Origin: Enterococcus phoeniculicola ATCC BAA-412
GTDB taxonomy: Bacteria; Bacillota; Bacilli; Lactobacillales; Enterococcaceae
DNA length: 64,000 nt
Direction of reading: 5' to 3'
NCBI RefSeq assembly: GCF_000407505.1
Contig: NZ_ASWE01000003.1
Coordinates: 699,695-763,694, forward strand
Shown here one piece after another: positions 44,011-52,848 of the stretch. A program made the translations under genes and the position numbers. The notes under the pieces are model-generated. The model saw only the letters and a list, made by a program, of their open reading frames with translations, did not search any database and had not been told where the DNA came from. Numbering within the stretch: the stretch's first letter is position 1; every line of letters begins with the position of its first letter.

Positions 44011-44183
44011 CTCTAAACAAGAAAGATACTTCTACCAGATTATTAAAAATAAAAAAAGAATGTTGAATAAAAAATAAGGACTGTTAGTAAAGGGGCTTTA
44101 CTTATCAATGAAACAACCAGATGAAAAAAAGCTAGAAATCTATTTTTTATTTGAAGGAAATGAAAAAAAGTAGGAGATAGTAA

Positions 44184-44212
44184 TTGGTGATTCGTGTACT
44201 CTCTGTTACAAT
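44184..44212 (+). promoter_or_regulatory. Promoter of the ytkL-ytoI-nrnA run
   Basis: TTGGTG and TACAAT are separated by 17 bases. The predicted leader is about 145 bases long and contains small hairpins (for example GAATCTA with TAGATTC at about 44255-44280) before the first gene. Confidence 0.6.
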
Positions 44213-44365
44213 AGATGAGTAGAACTGTACTATATTTTTGATACAGTATAAGAGAATCTAAATGAATTGAGTAGATTCATTTAAAAAAATTAATAGATGT
44301 AGACTGGTTGAAAAACAGTTTTCTAAAGAAGTTTTTTATTAAAAAAAGTCATAGGAGTGGGGAGA

Positions 44366-45046
44366 ATGAAACTAATTTATCATGGGCATTCATGTATTGA
44401 AATTCAATTAGCGAGTGGTCAAACGATTTTCTTTGATCCGTTTATTACGGGCAATCCTCTAACTGATTTAATTACAGAGGAAGTGAAGGCAAATTGGTTG
44501 TTGATTACTCATGGACATGCGGATCATGTAGGAGATATGCTGCCAATTGCTAAACAAAATGATGCGACGATTGTGAGTATGGTTGAAGTAGCAAACTATG
44601 CACAACGTAAAGGCGCTAAGAGTCATGGAATGAATGTAGGCGGTTCTCATACATTTGACTTTGGGAAAGTAAAGTTTGTTCGAGCAGATCATAGTTCAAG
44701 CCTTGAAATAGATGGGGTAGATCAATACATGGGCCTAGCAAGCGGAATTATTTTTCAAGCAGAAGGAAAAACAATCTATCATGCTGGAGACACAGCTTTG
44801 TTTAGCGAAATGAAGACAATTGGGGAACAATTTTCTATCGATGTTGCATTTCTTCCAATTGGCGATAATTTTACAATGGGACCTGAGGATGCTGTTTATG
44901 CGGCGAGATTACTGCAAGCAAAAAAAGTCATTCCCATTCACTACAACACCTTCCCATTAATTAAACAAGACCCAAATGCATTCGTGAAAAATTTGCCTAA
45001 CGATAGTGGCATTGTTTTAGCTGTCGGTGAGAGCATTGAACTGTAA
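44366..45046 (+). CDS. UPF0173 metal-dependent hydrolase (YtkL-like)
   Basis: The 226-residue metallo-beta-lactamase-fold protein has the metal motif HGHADH (49-54), a further His in YHAGDTALF and the conserved [13 protein letters not shown] and IPIHYNTFP blocks. The substrate is unknown. A long AGGAGTGGGGAG purine tract precedes the ATG at 44366. It lies 11 bases before a CBS/DRTGG regulator and then nrnA, the same set as ytkL, ytoI and ytqI in B. subtilis. Confidence 0.92.
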   Translation: MKLIYHGHSCIEIQLASGQTIFFDPFITGNPLTDLITEEVKANWLLITHGHADHVGDMLPIAKQNDATIVSMVEVANYAQRKGAKSHGMNVGGSHTFDFGKVKFVRADHSSSLEIDGVDQYMGLASGIIFQAEGKTIYHAGDTALFSEMKTIGEQFSIDVAFLPIGDNFTMGPEDAVYAARLLQAKKVIPIHYNTFPLIKQDPNAFVKNLPNDSGIVLAVGESIEL

Positions 45047-45057
45047 AGGAGAAACCT

Positions 45058-46389
45058 ATGGCAACAAAACATGATTTAATACTTGCACATATCGAAAGTT
45101 TACCGGTGGGGCATCGAATCTCTGTACGAAGTATTGCAAAAGATTTGGGTGTCAGCGAAGGAACAGCTTACCGTGCAATTAAAGATGCTGAAAACATTGG
45201 ATTGGTTTCAACGATTCAACGAGTAGGCACGATTCGTATCGAGCGTAAGTTAAAGAAACACATTGAGCGTTTAACATTTGGAGAAGTTGTCCGAATCATT
45301 GAAGGAGACGTTCTAGGTGGTGAAGCAGGTTTAGACAAGGTATTAAACAAATTTGTCATTGGTGCGATGACAAAAGCTGCCATGCAAAGATACATTACAC
45401 CAGGATCTTTAATGATTGTCGGAAACCGATTTGAAGTACAGAAGCTTGCACTAGAGGATGGAGCTGCCGTCTTAATCACCGGTGGGTTTGATACTTCGCC
45501 TGAGATTTCTAAGCTAGCAGATGCGCTTGAAATGCCAGTTTTACGAACAACTTATGATACATTTACCGTTGCCACTATGATTAACCGAGCATTAAGTGAT
45601 CAGCTGATAAAAAAAGATATTATGCTTGTGAGTGATATTTATATGTCACTGGAAAAAACGCAGTATCTTTCTGTCACGGACACGGTATTAGATTATAAAA
45701 AATTATCTGAGAAAACAGGACACTCACGGTTTCCAATAGTAAACAAAAGTATGCGCTTGGTTGGAATTGTGACGGCAAAAGACATTGTTGGAAAAGTGGA
45801 TACACAGTTGATAGAACGCGTGATGACCAAAGAGCCCATTGTTGTCAAAAAAGGAATGAGTGTGGCTTCTGTTAGTCATCAAATGATTTGGGATGGGCTG
45901 GAAGTGATGCCGGTCGTCGCAGATGATCTTTCTTTGGTGGGGTTAGTTACTCGTCAAGATGTGATGAAGGCGATGCAGCTTGTTCAAAGACAGCCGCAAA
46001 TCTCAGATACATTGTCTGATCAGATTTCTGGTGAAGTGATTACCATTGAAGAAGATACAGAAGGACAAAAATTGAGCCAACCACAATTTCATTTTGTAGT
46101 TTCTCCGCAGATGGTGAACAGTGTAGGAACGATTTCTTTTGGGGTATTAAGTGAAGTCCTATCAAATGTTGCACAAAAAACAATGATGATGAATCAAAAG
46201 AGAAATATTGTCATTGAACAAATGAATCTACACTATTTACGGTTAATTCAGCTGGAAAGCGAGCTTGATGTTCGACCGAAGATTCTTGAAATGGGCAGAC
46301 GTTCAGCAAAATTAGATATTGAAGTTTACATTGAAAACACGATTGTGGCAAAAGCAATTGTTGTTTGTCAAATGATGGAACGATCATAA
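45058..46389 (+). CDS. HTH-DRTGG-CBS-hotdog regulator (YtoI-like)
   Basis: The 443-residue protein combines an N-terminal winged helix (VRSIAKDLGVSEGTAYRAIKDAE), a DRTGG domain (about 70-180), two CBS domains (about 190-310; SRFPIVNKSMRLVGIVTAKD, GLEVMPVVADDLSLVGLVTRQD) and a C-terminal hotdog/MaoC-like part. This is the YtoI arrangement. CBS pairs usually bind adenine nucleotides, so a nucleotide-sensing role is likely, but targets are unknown. AAAGGAG precedes the ATG. It sits between ytkL-like and nrnA genes. Confidence 0.88.
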   Translation: MATKHDLILAHIESLPVGHRISVRSIAKDLGVSEGTAYRAIKDAENIGLVSTIQRVGTIRIERKLKKHIERLTFGEVVRIIEGDVLGGEAGLDKVLNKFVIGAMTKAAMQRYITPGSLMIVGNRFEVQKLALEDGAAVLITGGFDTSPEISKLADALEMPVLRTTYDTFTVATMINRALSDQLIKKDIMLVSDIYMSLEKTQYLSVTDTVLDYKKLSEKTGHSRFPIVNKSMRLVGIVTAKDIVGKVDTQLIERVMTKEPIVVKKGMSVASVSHQMIWDGLEVMPVVADDLSLVGLVTRQDVMKAMQLVQRQPQISDTLSDQISGEVITIEEDTEGQKLSQPQFHFVVSPQMVNSVGTISFGVLSEVLSNVAQKTMMMNQKRNIVIEQMNLHYLRLIQLESELDVRPKILEMGRRSAKLDIEVYIENTIVAKAIVVCQMMERS

Positions 46390-46412
46390 GTAAGAGGAGT
46401 GCTAGAAAAGCT

Positions 46413-47363
46413 ATGGAAGTACAAGAACAAATTCTAGAAACAATTAAACAATATGACCGAATTATTATTCACCGCCACCAACGACCTGATCCTGACGCAT
46501 TGGGTTCTCAAGTAGGATTAGCCGAGATTTTACGCGCGAGTTTTCCCAAAAAAGAAATTTATCAAGTAGGGGGACCAGTAGAAGGCTTGAACTTTCTAGC
46601 TGAAATGCAGCCAGTAGAAGATGCACTCTATGAACATGCATTGGTAATTGTCACCGATACAGCTAATTCGCCTCGCGTCAGTGATGCGCGTTATGCAACG
46701 GGAGATAAATTAATTAAAATTGATCATCACCCAAATGATGAACCTTATGGTGATCTCGTATGGGTGAATACAAAAGCAAGTAGCTGTAGTGAAATTATTG
46801 CAGATTTTTGTTTCCAATTTCCAGAAGAGTTAACTATGAATAAAGAAGCTGCACGCTTGTTGTATGGCGGAATTGTTGGCGATACAGGTCGATTTTTATA
46901 CCCAGCGACAACTCCTCATACAATGCAGACAGCTGCAAAATTAATGAGTTTTGGATTTGATGTGACGAAATTAAATCGTGATTTGGACCAAAAACCTATG
47001 TCTGTGGCAAAATTATCAGGCTATGTGTATCAAAATATTCAGGTAGATGAAAATGGTGCAGGAAAAGTAATGCTGCCACAAGAGGTATTAAGTGAATACC
47101 ATGTGGTGGACTCTGAAACAGCTGCAGTGGTTTCTTTACCTGGTTCCATTGACGAGGTGCTTGCTTGGGCAATTTTTGTCCAACAGCCGGAAGGATATTA
47201 TCGCGTGAGATTACGTTCAAAAGGTCCAGTGATTAATGAGCTGGCAAAACGCCATCACGGAGGCGGACATCCTCTAGCCAGTGGTGCGAATGCAAAGGAT
47301 TTAGCAGAGGTTGAAGAAATTTATCAAGAAATCCAACAACTATGTAAAGCCTATGTTGGTTAA
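46413..47363 (+). CDS. nrnA: Bifunctional oligoribonuclease/pAp phosphatase
   Basis: The 316-residue DHH-DHHA1 phosphoesterase has HRHQRPDPDALGS (20-32), DTANS, DHH (104-106) and the C-terminal RHHGGGHPLASGA. NrnA degrades 2-5 nt RNAs and dephosphorylates 3'-phosphoadenosine 5'-phosphate. The ATG at 46413 is chosen over an upstream one inside the previous gene; GAGGAG lies 13 bases before it. It ends the three-gene run at a strong terminator. Confidence 0.93.
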   Translation: MEVQEQILETIKQYDRIIIHRHQRPDPDALGSQVGLAEILRASFPKKEIYQVGGPVEGLNFLAEMQPVEDALYEHALVIVTDTANSPRVSDARYATGDKLIKIDHHPNDEPYGDLVWVNTKASSCSEIIADFCFQFPEELTMNKEAARLLYGGIVGDTGRFLYPATTPHTMQTAAKLMSFGFDVTKLNRDLDQKPMSVAKLSGYVYQNIQVDENGAGKVMLPQEVLSEYHVVDSETAAVVSLPGSIDEVLAWAIFVQQPEGYYRVRLRSKGPVINELAKRHHGGGHPLASGANAKDLAEVEEIYQEIQQLCKAYVG

Positions 47364-47370
47364 ATAAATG

Positions 47371-47427
47371 AAAAACGATAGAATCGAACAGTTGGTGCGA
47401 GGCCAAAGCGATGCTATCGTTTTTTTT
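47371..47427. terminator. Bidirectional terminator between nrnA and the TetR-type gene
   Basis: AAAAACGATAG pairs with CTATCGTTTTTTT across a loop of about 30 bases, giving T-runs on both strands between convergent genes. Confidence 0.85.
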
Positions 47428-47429
47428 AT

Positions 47430-47990
47430 TCACACAAACTTGATTTTAAGAATCTGCAATAAGAAGTTTACAATTTCCTTTGGAGATTCTTTTTGACCTG
47501 TATCCGTCCAGGTTTGTAGGCAACCAATGATTGCGTGACTCATAAAGACAGCGAGATATTTGTCAGTCATTTCTGATTTGTTCGCTAAATCAATGTGGGG
47601 AATGATATTTTGTCTCGCATTTTCTTCGAGTATAAGTCTTATTTTCTCACGGATTTCAGGAGAACCATTCTTTGATATTAACAGCGAAAGAATTTTCCCA
47701 TCATGCTTCAAAAAGTTGAGTGAATCCTCGAGTTGCTCTTCTTGATTATTTTTTGGCAGATGCACAAATGAATTCACCCGTTTATCCAGTAATTCTTTTT
47801 GATAAGATTCCACTAAATCATATTTATCTAAGTAGTGAAGGTAAAATCCACTTCGACTAATTTCAGCACGTTCACAAATATCTTTAATGGTGATTTTTTC
47901 AAAGTTTTTTTCCTCTAATAATGAAATCATTGCAGCTAGTATCGTTTGTTTTGTTTTCTTGAATCGAAGATCATTTTTCCTTTTTTCCAC
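47430..47990 (-). CDS. TetR-family transcriptional regulator
   Basis: The 186-residue protein has an N-terminal TetR helix-turn-helix (TKQTILAAMISLL, then ITIKDICERAEISRSGFYLHYLDKYDLVE) and a C-terminal helical ligand domain of the TetR_C_33 kind. The start is a GTG after GGAGGAG; the open frame upstream includes several weaker ATGs. It is divergent from an ABC exporter pair with a 139-base gap that holds an inverted repeat over the exporter promoter, so it is probably the exporter's repressor. Confidence 0.88.
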   Translation of the reverse strand: MEKRKNDLRFKKTKQTILAAMISLLEEKNFEKITIKDICERAEISRSGFYLHYLDKYDLVESYQKELLDKRVNSFVHLPKNNQEEQLEDSLNFLKHDGKILSLLISKNGSPEIREKIRLILEENARQNIIPHIDLANKSEMTDKYLAVFMSHAIIGCLQTWTDTGQKESPKEIVNFLLQILKIKFV

Positions 47991-48045
47991 GGTTACTCCT
48001 CCGGTAGTCATTTTTTTCATAATGTTCATTAACGTAAATTTCCTA

Positions 48046-48090
48046 TTGTGTAAAATAAAAATACTTCTATACTGGTAACTGTACAGGATA
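48046..48090 (+). promoter_or_regulatory. ABC exporter promoter with overlapping operator-like inverted repeat
   Basis: TTGTGT (48046-48051) and TATACT (48068-48073) are 16 bases apart. TATACTG (48068-48074) and CAGGATA (48084-48090) form an imperfect inverted repeat, and CTGTACAG (48079-48086) is a palindrome inside it, so a repressor bound here would block the -10. Confidence 0.5.
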
Positions 48091-48129
48091 GTAAACAATG
48101 TGTCCATTAAAAATGGGGAGGAAAATGAA

Positions 48130-48852
48130 ATGACAAAAGTAGCGAGTATCACTCATGCCTATAAATCTTTTGAAAAGCGTGAAGTGTTGAAAGATGTAAG
48201 TATTGAATTACATTCAGGAAGTATTGTGGGCTTGATAGGTCCTAGTGGGGCAGGGAAAACCACAACGATTCGATGTTTGATGGGGATGGAGAAATTAGAT
48301 AAAGGGGTGGCTGAAATTTTCAATATAGCGATGCCTAACCGAAAAATATTGGGGAAAGTTGGTTACATGGGACAAAGTGATGCGCTGTATGAAGAGCTGA
48401 GTGCAAGAGAAAATCTTACTTTTTTTGGTCAATTAATGGGCGTTGAGGAAGAAACACTACATCGTGCGATAGAGACTTACATGGAGCTGGTCAACCTAAA
48501 CGCATTTATCGATCAGGCTGTTTCTACCTATTCAGGGGGAATGAAAAGACGTCTTTCTTTAGCGATTACACTCTTGTCAAATCCAGACTTATTAATTTTA
48601 GACGAACCAACAGTAGGAATCGATCCAAGTTTACGTGTGGATATATGGAATCAGCTAAGAAGTCTGGCAGAAAACCAGAAAGCTATAGTAGTGACCACAC
48701 ACGTGATGGATGAAGCAGAAAAATGTGATTTAGTAGGGTTAATTATTGAAGGAAGACTATTAGCTATGGGAACACCCAGTGAGTTGAAACGTAGATTTCA
48801 GGCGGCTTCTATTGAAGAAGTCTTTTTGAAAGCAGAGGTGGCAGCCAAATGA
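48130..48852 (+). CDS. ABC-2-type exporter ATP-binding protein
   Basis: The 240-residue ATPase has Walker A GPSGAGKT (37-44), signature YSGGMKRR (near 135) and Walker B LLILDEPTVGID (near 155). The DEPTVGID form is usual for ABC-2 drug and polyketide exporters. The ATG at 48130 is supported by GGGGAGG. It overlaps the permease gene at ATGA. The pair is divergent from a TetR-family gene, an arrangement typical of inducible multidrug export. Confidence 0.9.
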   Translation: MTKVASITHAYKSFEKREVLKDVSIELHSGSIVGLIGPSGAGKTTTIRCLMGMEKLDKGVAEIFNIAMPNRKILGKVGYMGQSDALYEELSARENLTFFGQLMGVEEETLHRAIETYMELVNLNAFIDQAVSTYSGGMKRRLSLAITLLSNPDLLILDEPTVGIDPSLRVDIWNQLRSLAENQKAIVVTTHVMDEAEKCDLVGLIIEGRLLAMGTPSELKRRFQAASIEEVFLKAEVAAK

Positions 48853-49940
48853 TTCGATTTAAAGCGATTGTTGTTCGAGTAGTCAAAGAGTTACTTCGTG
48901 ATAAGAGAACACTTGCACTGATGTTAGTTGCACCGATTCTTATATTAACCATGCTGTATTTTGTGTTTGATTCTAACACGGATACGCATCTAACTATTGG
49001 TGTGGACGAAACCGTTCCTTCCTCAATTATCGAATCCTTTCCAGAAAAAAGTGTGAAGATAAAGAAATATACAGAAAGTCGCAATAAAGAAGAAATAATC
49101 AAGGAGGAGGGATTGGATGCGTTTGTCACATTAACCGACGCAACATTTTTAGTGACCTATAAAAATGAGGATCCGGGTGTGACTGCTCAAACAAGAATTT
49201 TATTTGGGAATGCGTTGACGGGAAGTAAGCTGCATGAGCTGGTAGAAGAAGTACAAAAATTCGCACAGCAGACAGGGACAACCATTCAACAGGAGTCGTT
49301 TAAAGTGAAAAGTGAGTATGTCTATGGTACAAAAAATAGTACATTTTTTGACAAAATATTGCCAATCCTAGTAGGTTTCTTTGTTTTCTTCTTTGTCTTT
49401 TTAATCTCAGGAATTGCCCTGTTGAGAGAGCGAACCACCGGCACTTTGGAACGACTCTTGGCAACCCCAGTGAAACGAAGTGAGATTGTTTTTGGCTATC
49501 TTGTGGGCTACGGTATTTTTGCGGTCATACAAACCTTAATTATTGTATTTTACTCCATTTATTTATTGAACTTGCACATTGAAGGGAGCATTTGGTGGGT
49601 GCTTGTCACGAACATTTCTATTGCACTCGTTGCATTGGTTATGGGGATCTTTGTTTCTACATTTGCTAACTCGGAATTTCAAATGGTTCAATTTATTCCA
49701 CTAGTAGTTTTGCCTCAAATATTTTTCTCAGGAATTATAGCAATTGATTCGATGGCAGGCTGGGTACAAAAATTAGGTTATCTGTTTCCTCTAAGCTATG
49801 GGGGGACCATCCTCACAGATGTAATGATTAAAGGACAAGGGTTTGAGGCGATATGGAAGAACTTAGGAATGCTGGGCATCTTCGTTATTTTATTTACTTT
49901 CTTGAATATTAAGGGCTTGAAACGTTATCGAAAAGTATAA
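48849..49940 (+). CDS. ABC-2-type exporter permease
   Basis: The 363-residue permease has an N-terminal membrane helix (about 22-40), a long extracytoplasmic domain (about 41-165) and five clustered C-terminal helices. RERTTGTLERLLATPVKRSEIVFGY is the conserved coupling helix of the ABC-2/YhaP-YhfA type. It is translationally coupled to the ATPase. The substrate is unknown; drug or toxic-metabolite export is inferred from its TetR neighbour. Confidence 0.9.
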   Translation: MIRFKAIVVRVVKELLRDKRTLALMLVAPILILTMLYFVFDSNTDTHLTIGVDETVPSSIIESFPEKSVKIKKYTESRNKEEIIKEEGLDAFVTLTDATFLVTYKNEDPGVTAQTRILFGNALTGSKLHELVEEVQKFAQQTGTTIQQESFKVKSEYVYGTKNSTFFDKILPILVGFFVFFFVFLISGIALLRERTTGTLERLLATPVKRSEIVFGYLVGYGIFAVIQTLIIVFYSIYLLNLHIEGSIWWVLVTNISIALVALVMGIFVSTFANSEFQMVQFIPLVVLPQIFFSGIIAIDSMAGWVQKLGYLFPLSYGGTILTDVMIKGQGFEAIWKNLGMLGIFVILFTFLNIKGLKRYRKV

Positions 49941-50123
49941 GTTTATTAGATAGCCTAGCAAGTATATATCCAATGAACATACATCTTTTTAGAGAGAAGA
50001 GATATATCAATCTGGTTGATTTGGCAGCGGGTGTCTGTTCAAAAATAACAGAGGGCTTTTCAAATGTGTGGGGATAGGCTAAAATGGAGGCTAAAGTAAA
50101 AAAGATAGATTAGGAGAAAGAAG

Positions 50124-50462
50124 ATGACAACACTACCAAATTGCCCAGCATGTGGGTCAACGTACACTTATGAAGATAGAGGATTATTTGTTTGTCCAGA
50201 ATGTGGAAATGAATGGAATGAATCTACTACAGCACAAGAAGAAGAGGGATTAGTTGTAAAAGATTCAAACGGAAATATCTTACAAGACGGCGATAGCGTA
50301 ACAGTAATCAAGGATTTAAAAGTGAAAGGCGCATCTAACCCAATTAAGCTTGGAACAAAAGTAAAAAATATTCGTTTAGTTGAAGGCGATCATAACATTG
50401 ATTGTAAAATTGATGGATTTGGTCCGATGAAATTAAAATCAGAATTCGTGAAGAAAAACTAA
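50124..50462 (+). CDS. phnA: PhnA/YjdM-family zinc-ribbon protein
   Basis: The 112-residue protein has a zinc ribbon at the N-terminus (Cys7, Cys10, Cys24, Cys27) and the PhnA C-terminal KOW-like domain ([26 protein letters not shown]). Although named for phosphonate use, the family is widespread without phosphonate genes, and its role is unclear. TTAGGAGAAAG precedes the ATG. It is monocistronic. Confidence 0.92.
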   Translation: MTTLPNCPACGSTYTYEDRGLFVCPECGNEWNESTTAQEEEGLVVKDSNGNILQDGDSVTVIKDLKVKGASNPIKLGTKVKNIRLVEGDHNIDCKIDGFGPMKLKSEFVKKN

Positions 50463-50566
50463 ATTTACGGATTGTTCAAGGTGTCTTCACAAAAATTTCA
50501 TTGAATTCATGCTACAATTAACGTAGTGTAATTTGAAAAAAATGTTTATTTGAGGAGGAATTTTAG

Positions 50567-51271
50567 ATGTATGGATTAGGTGGTTTTTTCTTTGATCCAA
50601 CCTACTTTTTAGTGATTATCGGGTTGGTGCTCTCCATGGCCGCATCTGCATATGTCAACAGCACTTTCCGAAAATACGATCAAATAAAAAGTAAAAATCA
50701 TGTGACAGGCACACAAGCGGCACAATACATTTTGCAAAATCAAGGAATTGGAAATGTAGGCGTGCAACAGATTTCTGGAAATCTAACAGATAATTATAAT
50801 TCTGGAAATAAATTGTTGAGTCTTTCTGAGTCAACTGCTCAATCGACTTCAGTAGCGGCTATTGGCGTAGCTGCCCATGAATGTGGTCATGCGGTGCAGG
50901 ATCATACTGGATACAGCCCGTTAAAACTACGTGCAGCCATTGTTCCCGTAGCAAATATTGGATCGATGGCCTCATTTCCTTTGATTTTACTAGGTCTATT
51001 TTTAGGTCAAAACCAACTGTTGATTAACTTAGGTATTTTTGCGTTTTCTTTGGCGCTGCTTTTCCAATTAGTGACATTACCCGTTGAATTTAATGCTTCT
51101 CGCCGTGCTTTACAAATTTTAGGCGAAGGCGGGTTGTTAACGGAAGACGAGGTTCCTATGGCAAGACAAGTCTTGTTCGCTGCAGCATTAACCTATGTAG
51201 CCGCTGCAACAGCGACATTCTTACAATTGCTACGTCTGATTCTATTGTTTGGAGGCAATCGTAGGGATTAA
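50567..51271 (+). CDS. YugP-like zinc-dependent membrane protease
   Basis: The 234-residue protein has an N-terminal membrane helix (about 12-32), the zinc-protease motif HECGH (104-108) in AAHECGHAVQ, two or more membrane helices (about 125-175) and a conserved LPVEFNASRRAL. This is the neutral zinc metallopeptidase family of YugP. Its substrate is unknown; membrane protein quality control is often suggested. AGGAGG precedes the ATG. Confidence 0.9.
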   Translation: MYGLGGFFFDPTYFLVIIGLVLSMAASAYVNSTFRKYDQIKSKNHVTGTQAAQYILQNQGIGNVGVQQISGNLTDNYNSGNKLLSLSESTAQSTSVAAIGVAAHECGHAVQDHTGYSPLKLRAAIVPVANIGSMASFPLILLGLFLGQNQLLINLGIFAFSLALLFQLVTLPVEFNASRRALQILGEGGLLTEDEVPMARQVLFAAALTYVAAATATFLQLLRLILLFGGNRRD

Positions 51272-51441
51272 AGAAATAGGGAAATATGAAATACTTAAGA
51301 CTTGAGTTTTTTAGTGAATGAATGTTAGAAATTGGCTTTTTAATGAAAAGGCAACTTATAGTAAAAAACGAAAAGTGGGATAAGTGTATTATTTTAAAAC
51401 CTATGATATGATAAACCTATGAAATGAAGGAGCTGATAGGA

Positions 51442-51777
51442 ATGAAAACATCAACAAAAGTTGCCATCGCATTAGGAGTTGCTGCAGCAGCAGGAACAAC
51501 AGCAACTGTGATTGCATCTGGAAAAGTTTTTGAAAAAGTAAAACATCTTTCTAATCGTTGCAAGGTCAAAAAATTTGTAAATGACAAATTTGACGGCAAT
51601 GAAAAATTATTAGGAATTGTCGATGATTTGTCAGATTCAGATTTGGACTCAATGATGAGTGTCTTAGGAAAAGTAAAAGACGGCCGTAAAAAAATTTCTG
51701 TCTACGGAGAAAATTTAAAAGACTCCACGGAAGACTTAAAGGATCGTTTGCTAGGATTTGTAGACACTATTTTATAA
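51442..51777 (+). CDS. Small membrane-anchored protein, unknown
   Basis: The 111-residue protein has an N-terminal hydrophobic, Ala/Thr-rich helix (about residues 5-27) that may be a membrane anchor or a signal peptide. A charged helical region follows, with LLGIVDDLSDSDLDSMMSVL and a terminal STEDLKDRLLGFVDTIL. I do not recognise the family. AAGGAG stands nine bases before the ATG at 51442; an ATG six codons earlier lacks a ribosome site. It is monocistronic, closed by a clean terminator. Confidence 0.65.
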   Translation: MKTSTKVAIALGVAAAAGTTATVIASGKVFEKVKHLSNRCKVKKFVNDKFDGNEKLLGIVDDLSDSDLDSMMSVLGKVKDGRKKISVYGENLKDSTEDLKDRLLGFVDTIL

Positions 51778-51788
51778 AAGATAAAATA

Positions 51789-51826
51789 AACGGGTAAGTT
51801 ATTCTAAAGAATAGCTTACCCGTTTT
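51789..51826 (+). terminator. Rho-independent terminator
   Basis: AACGGGTAAGTTATTC pairs with GAATAGCTTACCCGTT around a four-base loop, with four Ts. The rest of 51827-52040 shows nothing I can support. Confidence 0.85.
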
Positions 51827-52078
51827 CTGTTTTCGCCGTTTGTTTTTTCGTATCTACATTATTTTACTTAGAGACTTTATTCAGAGTTTAGGTTCCGTTC
51901 CATACGCATGAATATGTCTGATTTTTAGTAGAAATCTATAAGTATGTGTGACTAGTAACCAATTGCAAGTAGACAAGAATTCCTGTGTCTTTTATGTCTG
52001 TATGTTATTTGATAGAAGCTGATAGCAGTTTTTATGCAAAATAAAAAGGCCTATTCAGCCCAAAGTGTTTCTTATAAT

Positions 52079-52164
52079 CAGACACATGGCGGCACCCACT
52101 TAGTGCTGCTTCCTTCCGGATCTGACACGCTTCATGAGCCCACCATTGTCCTAGCCTTGCGGCA
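52079..52164 (-). ncRNA. ffs: 4.5S RNA (bacterial small signal recognition particle RNA)
   Basis: On the minus strand the universally conserved SRP core is plain: TCAGATCCGGAAGGAAGCAG followed by CACTAAGTGGGTGCCGCC. The lower stem pairs AGGACAATGG (near 52153) with CCATGTGTCT (near 52088). A TATACT box at 52176-52171 places the start near 52164. The 3' end is approximate; a T-rich tract near 52045 may end the precursor. The RNA works with Ffh in membrane protein targeting. It lies just downstream of tadA, a usual place in this group. Confidence 0.93.
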
Positions 52165-52196
52165 ATAATTAGTATAACGTATTTCCGACTGTTTGG

Positions 52197-52730
52197 CTAG
52201 TCTTTCTGAACATCTTCTTGTAATTTTTTTGCTTGTTCCTTAGCCAGCTTCTTTTTCGCACGTATTTCTTGAAAAAAACGGGTAAGCTGCTGTCCGCATA
52301 AGTCTTCAAGTATCCCGCCTTCAACGTACGCTCGGTGGTTAAAGCGTTCATCTTCTAAAAGGTTCAACAACGAGCCTGCTGTTCCACCTTTGGGATCATA
52401 AGCACCAAAATATACCTCATCTACTCGAGATAAAATCATAGCGCCGCTACACATTGGACAAGGCTCTAAGGTGACAAAAAGCTGCGCGCGTTCTAGTCGC
52501 CAGCTGCCAATTGCATTGCAGGCTTCTTTTATGGCAAACATTTCAGCATGAGCAGTAGCTTCTTGTGATTTTTCCCGTAAGTTATGACCTCTACCGATGA
52601 TTTTTCCATCTAAAACCACAATCGCACCGATAGGAACCTCTGCTATTGCTTCGGCTTTATGAGCTTCTTTCATTGCTTCAGTCATGAAATATTCTTTTTC
52701 TTCTTGTGTCAGTAGACTGCTTTTTTCCAT
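52197..52730 (-). CDS. tadA: tRNA-specific adenosine deaminase
   Basis: The 177-residue enzyme makes inosine at the wobble position of tRNA-Arg(ACG). The zinc site is His61 with catalytic Glu63 in HAEM, and Cys91, Cys94 in EPCPMCSGA. The ATG at 52730 follows GAGGTG by about six bases; an earlier GTG lies inside that site. A basic Lys/Arg tail extends the C-terminus. It is followed on the same strand by the 4.5S RNA gene. Confidence 0.95.
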   Translation of the reverse strand: MEKSSLLTQEEKEYFMTEAMKEAHKAEAIAEVPIGAIVVLDGKIIGRGHNLREKSQEATAHAEMFAIKEACNAIGSWRLERAQLFVTLEPCPMCSGAMILSRVDEVYFGAYDPKGGTAGSLLNLLEDERFNHRAYVEGGILEDLCGQQLTRFFQEIRAKKKLAKEQAKKLQEDVQKD

Positions 52731-52848
52731 TCTGTTCACCTCAACTTACTTTAGCATATTTTATACAATAAATTAAGCAGTTGTAAGTATATACGTGGTA
52801 ATATAGACTTATGTAAAATTAAAGATTAGGTTAGTTGAGGTGGCAAAA

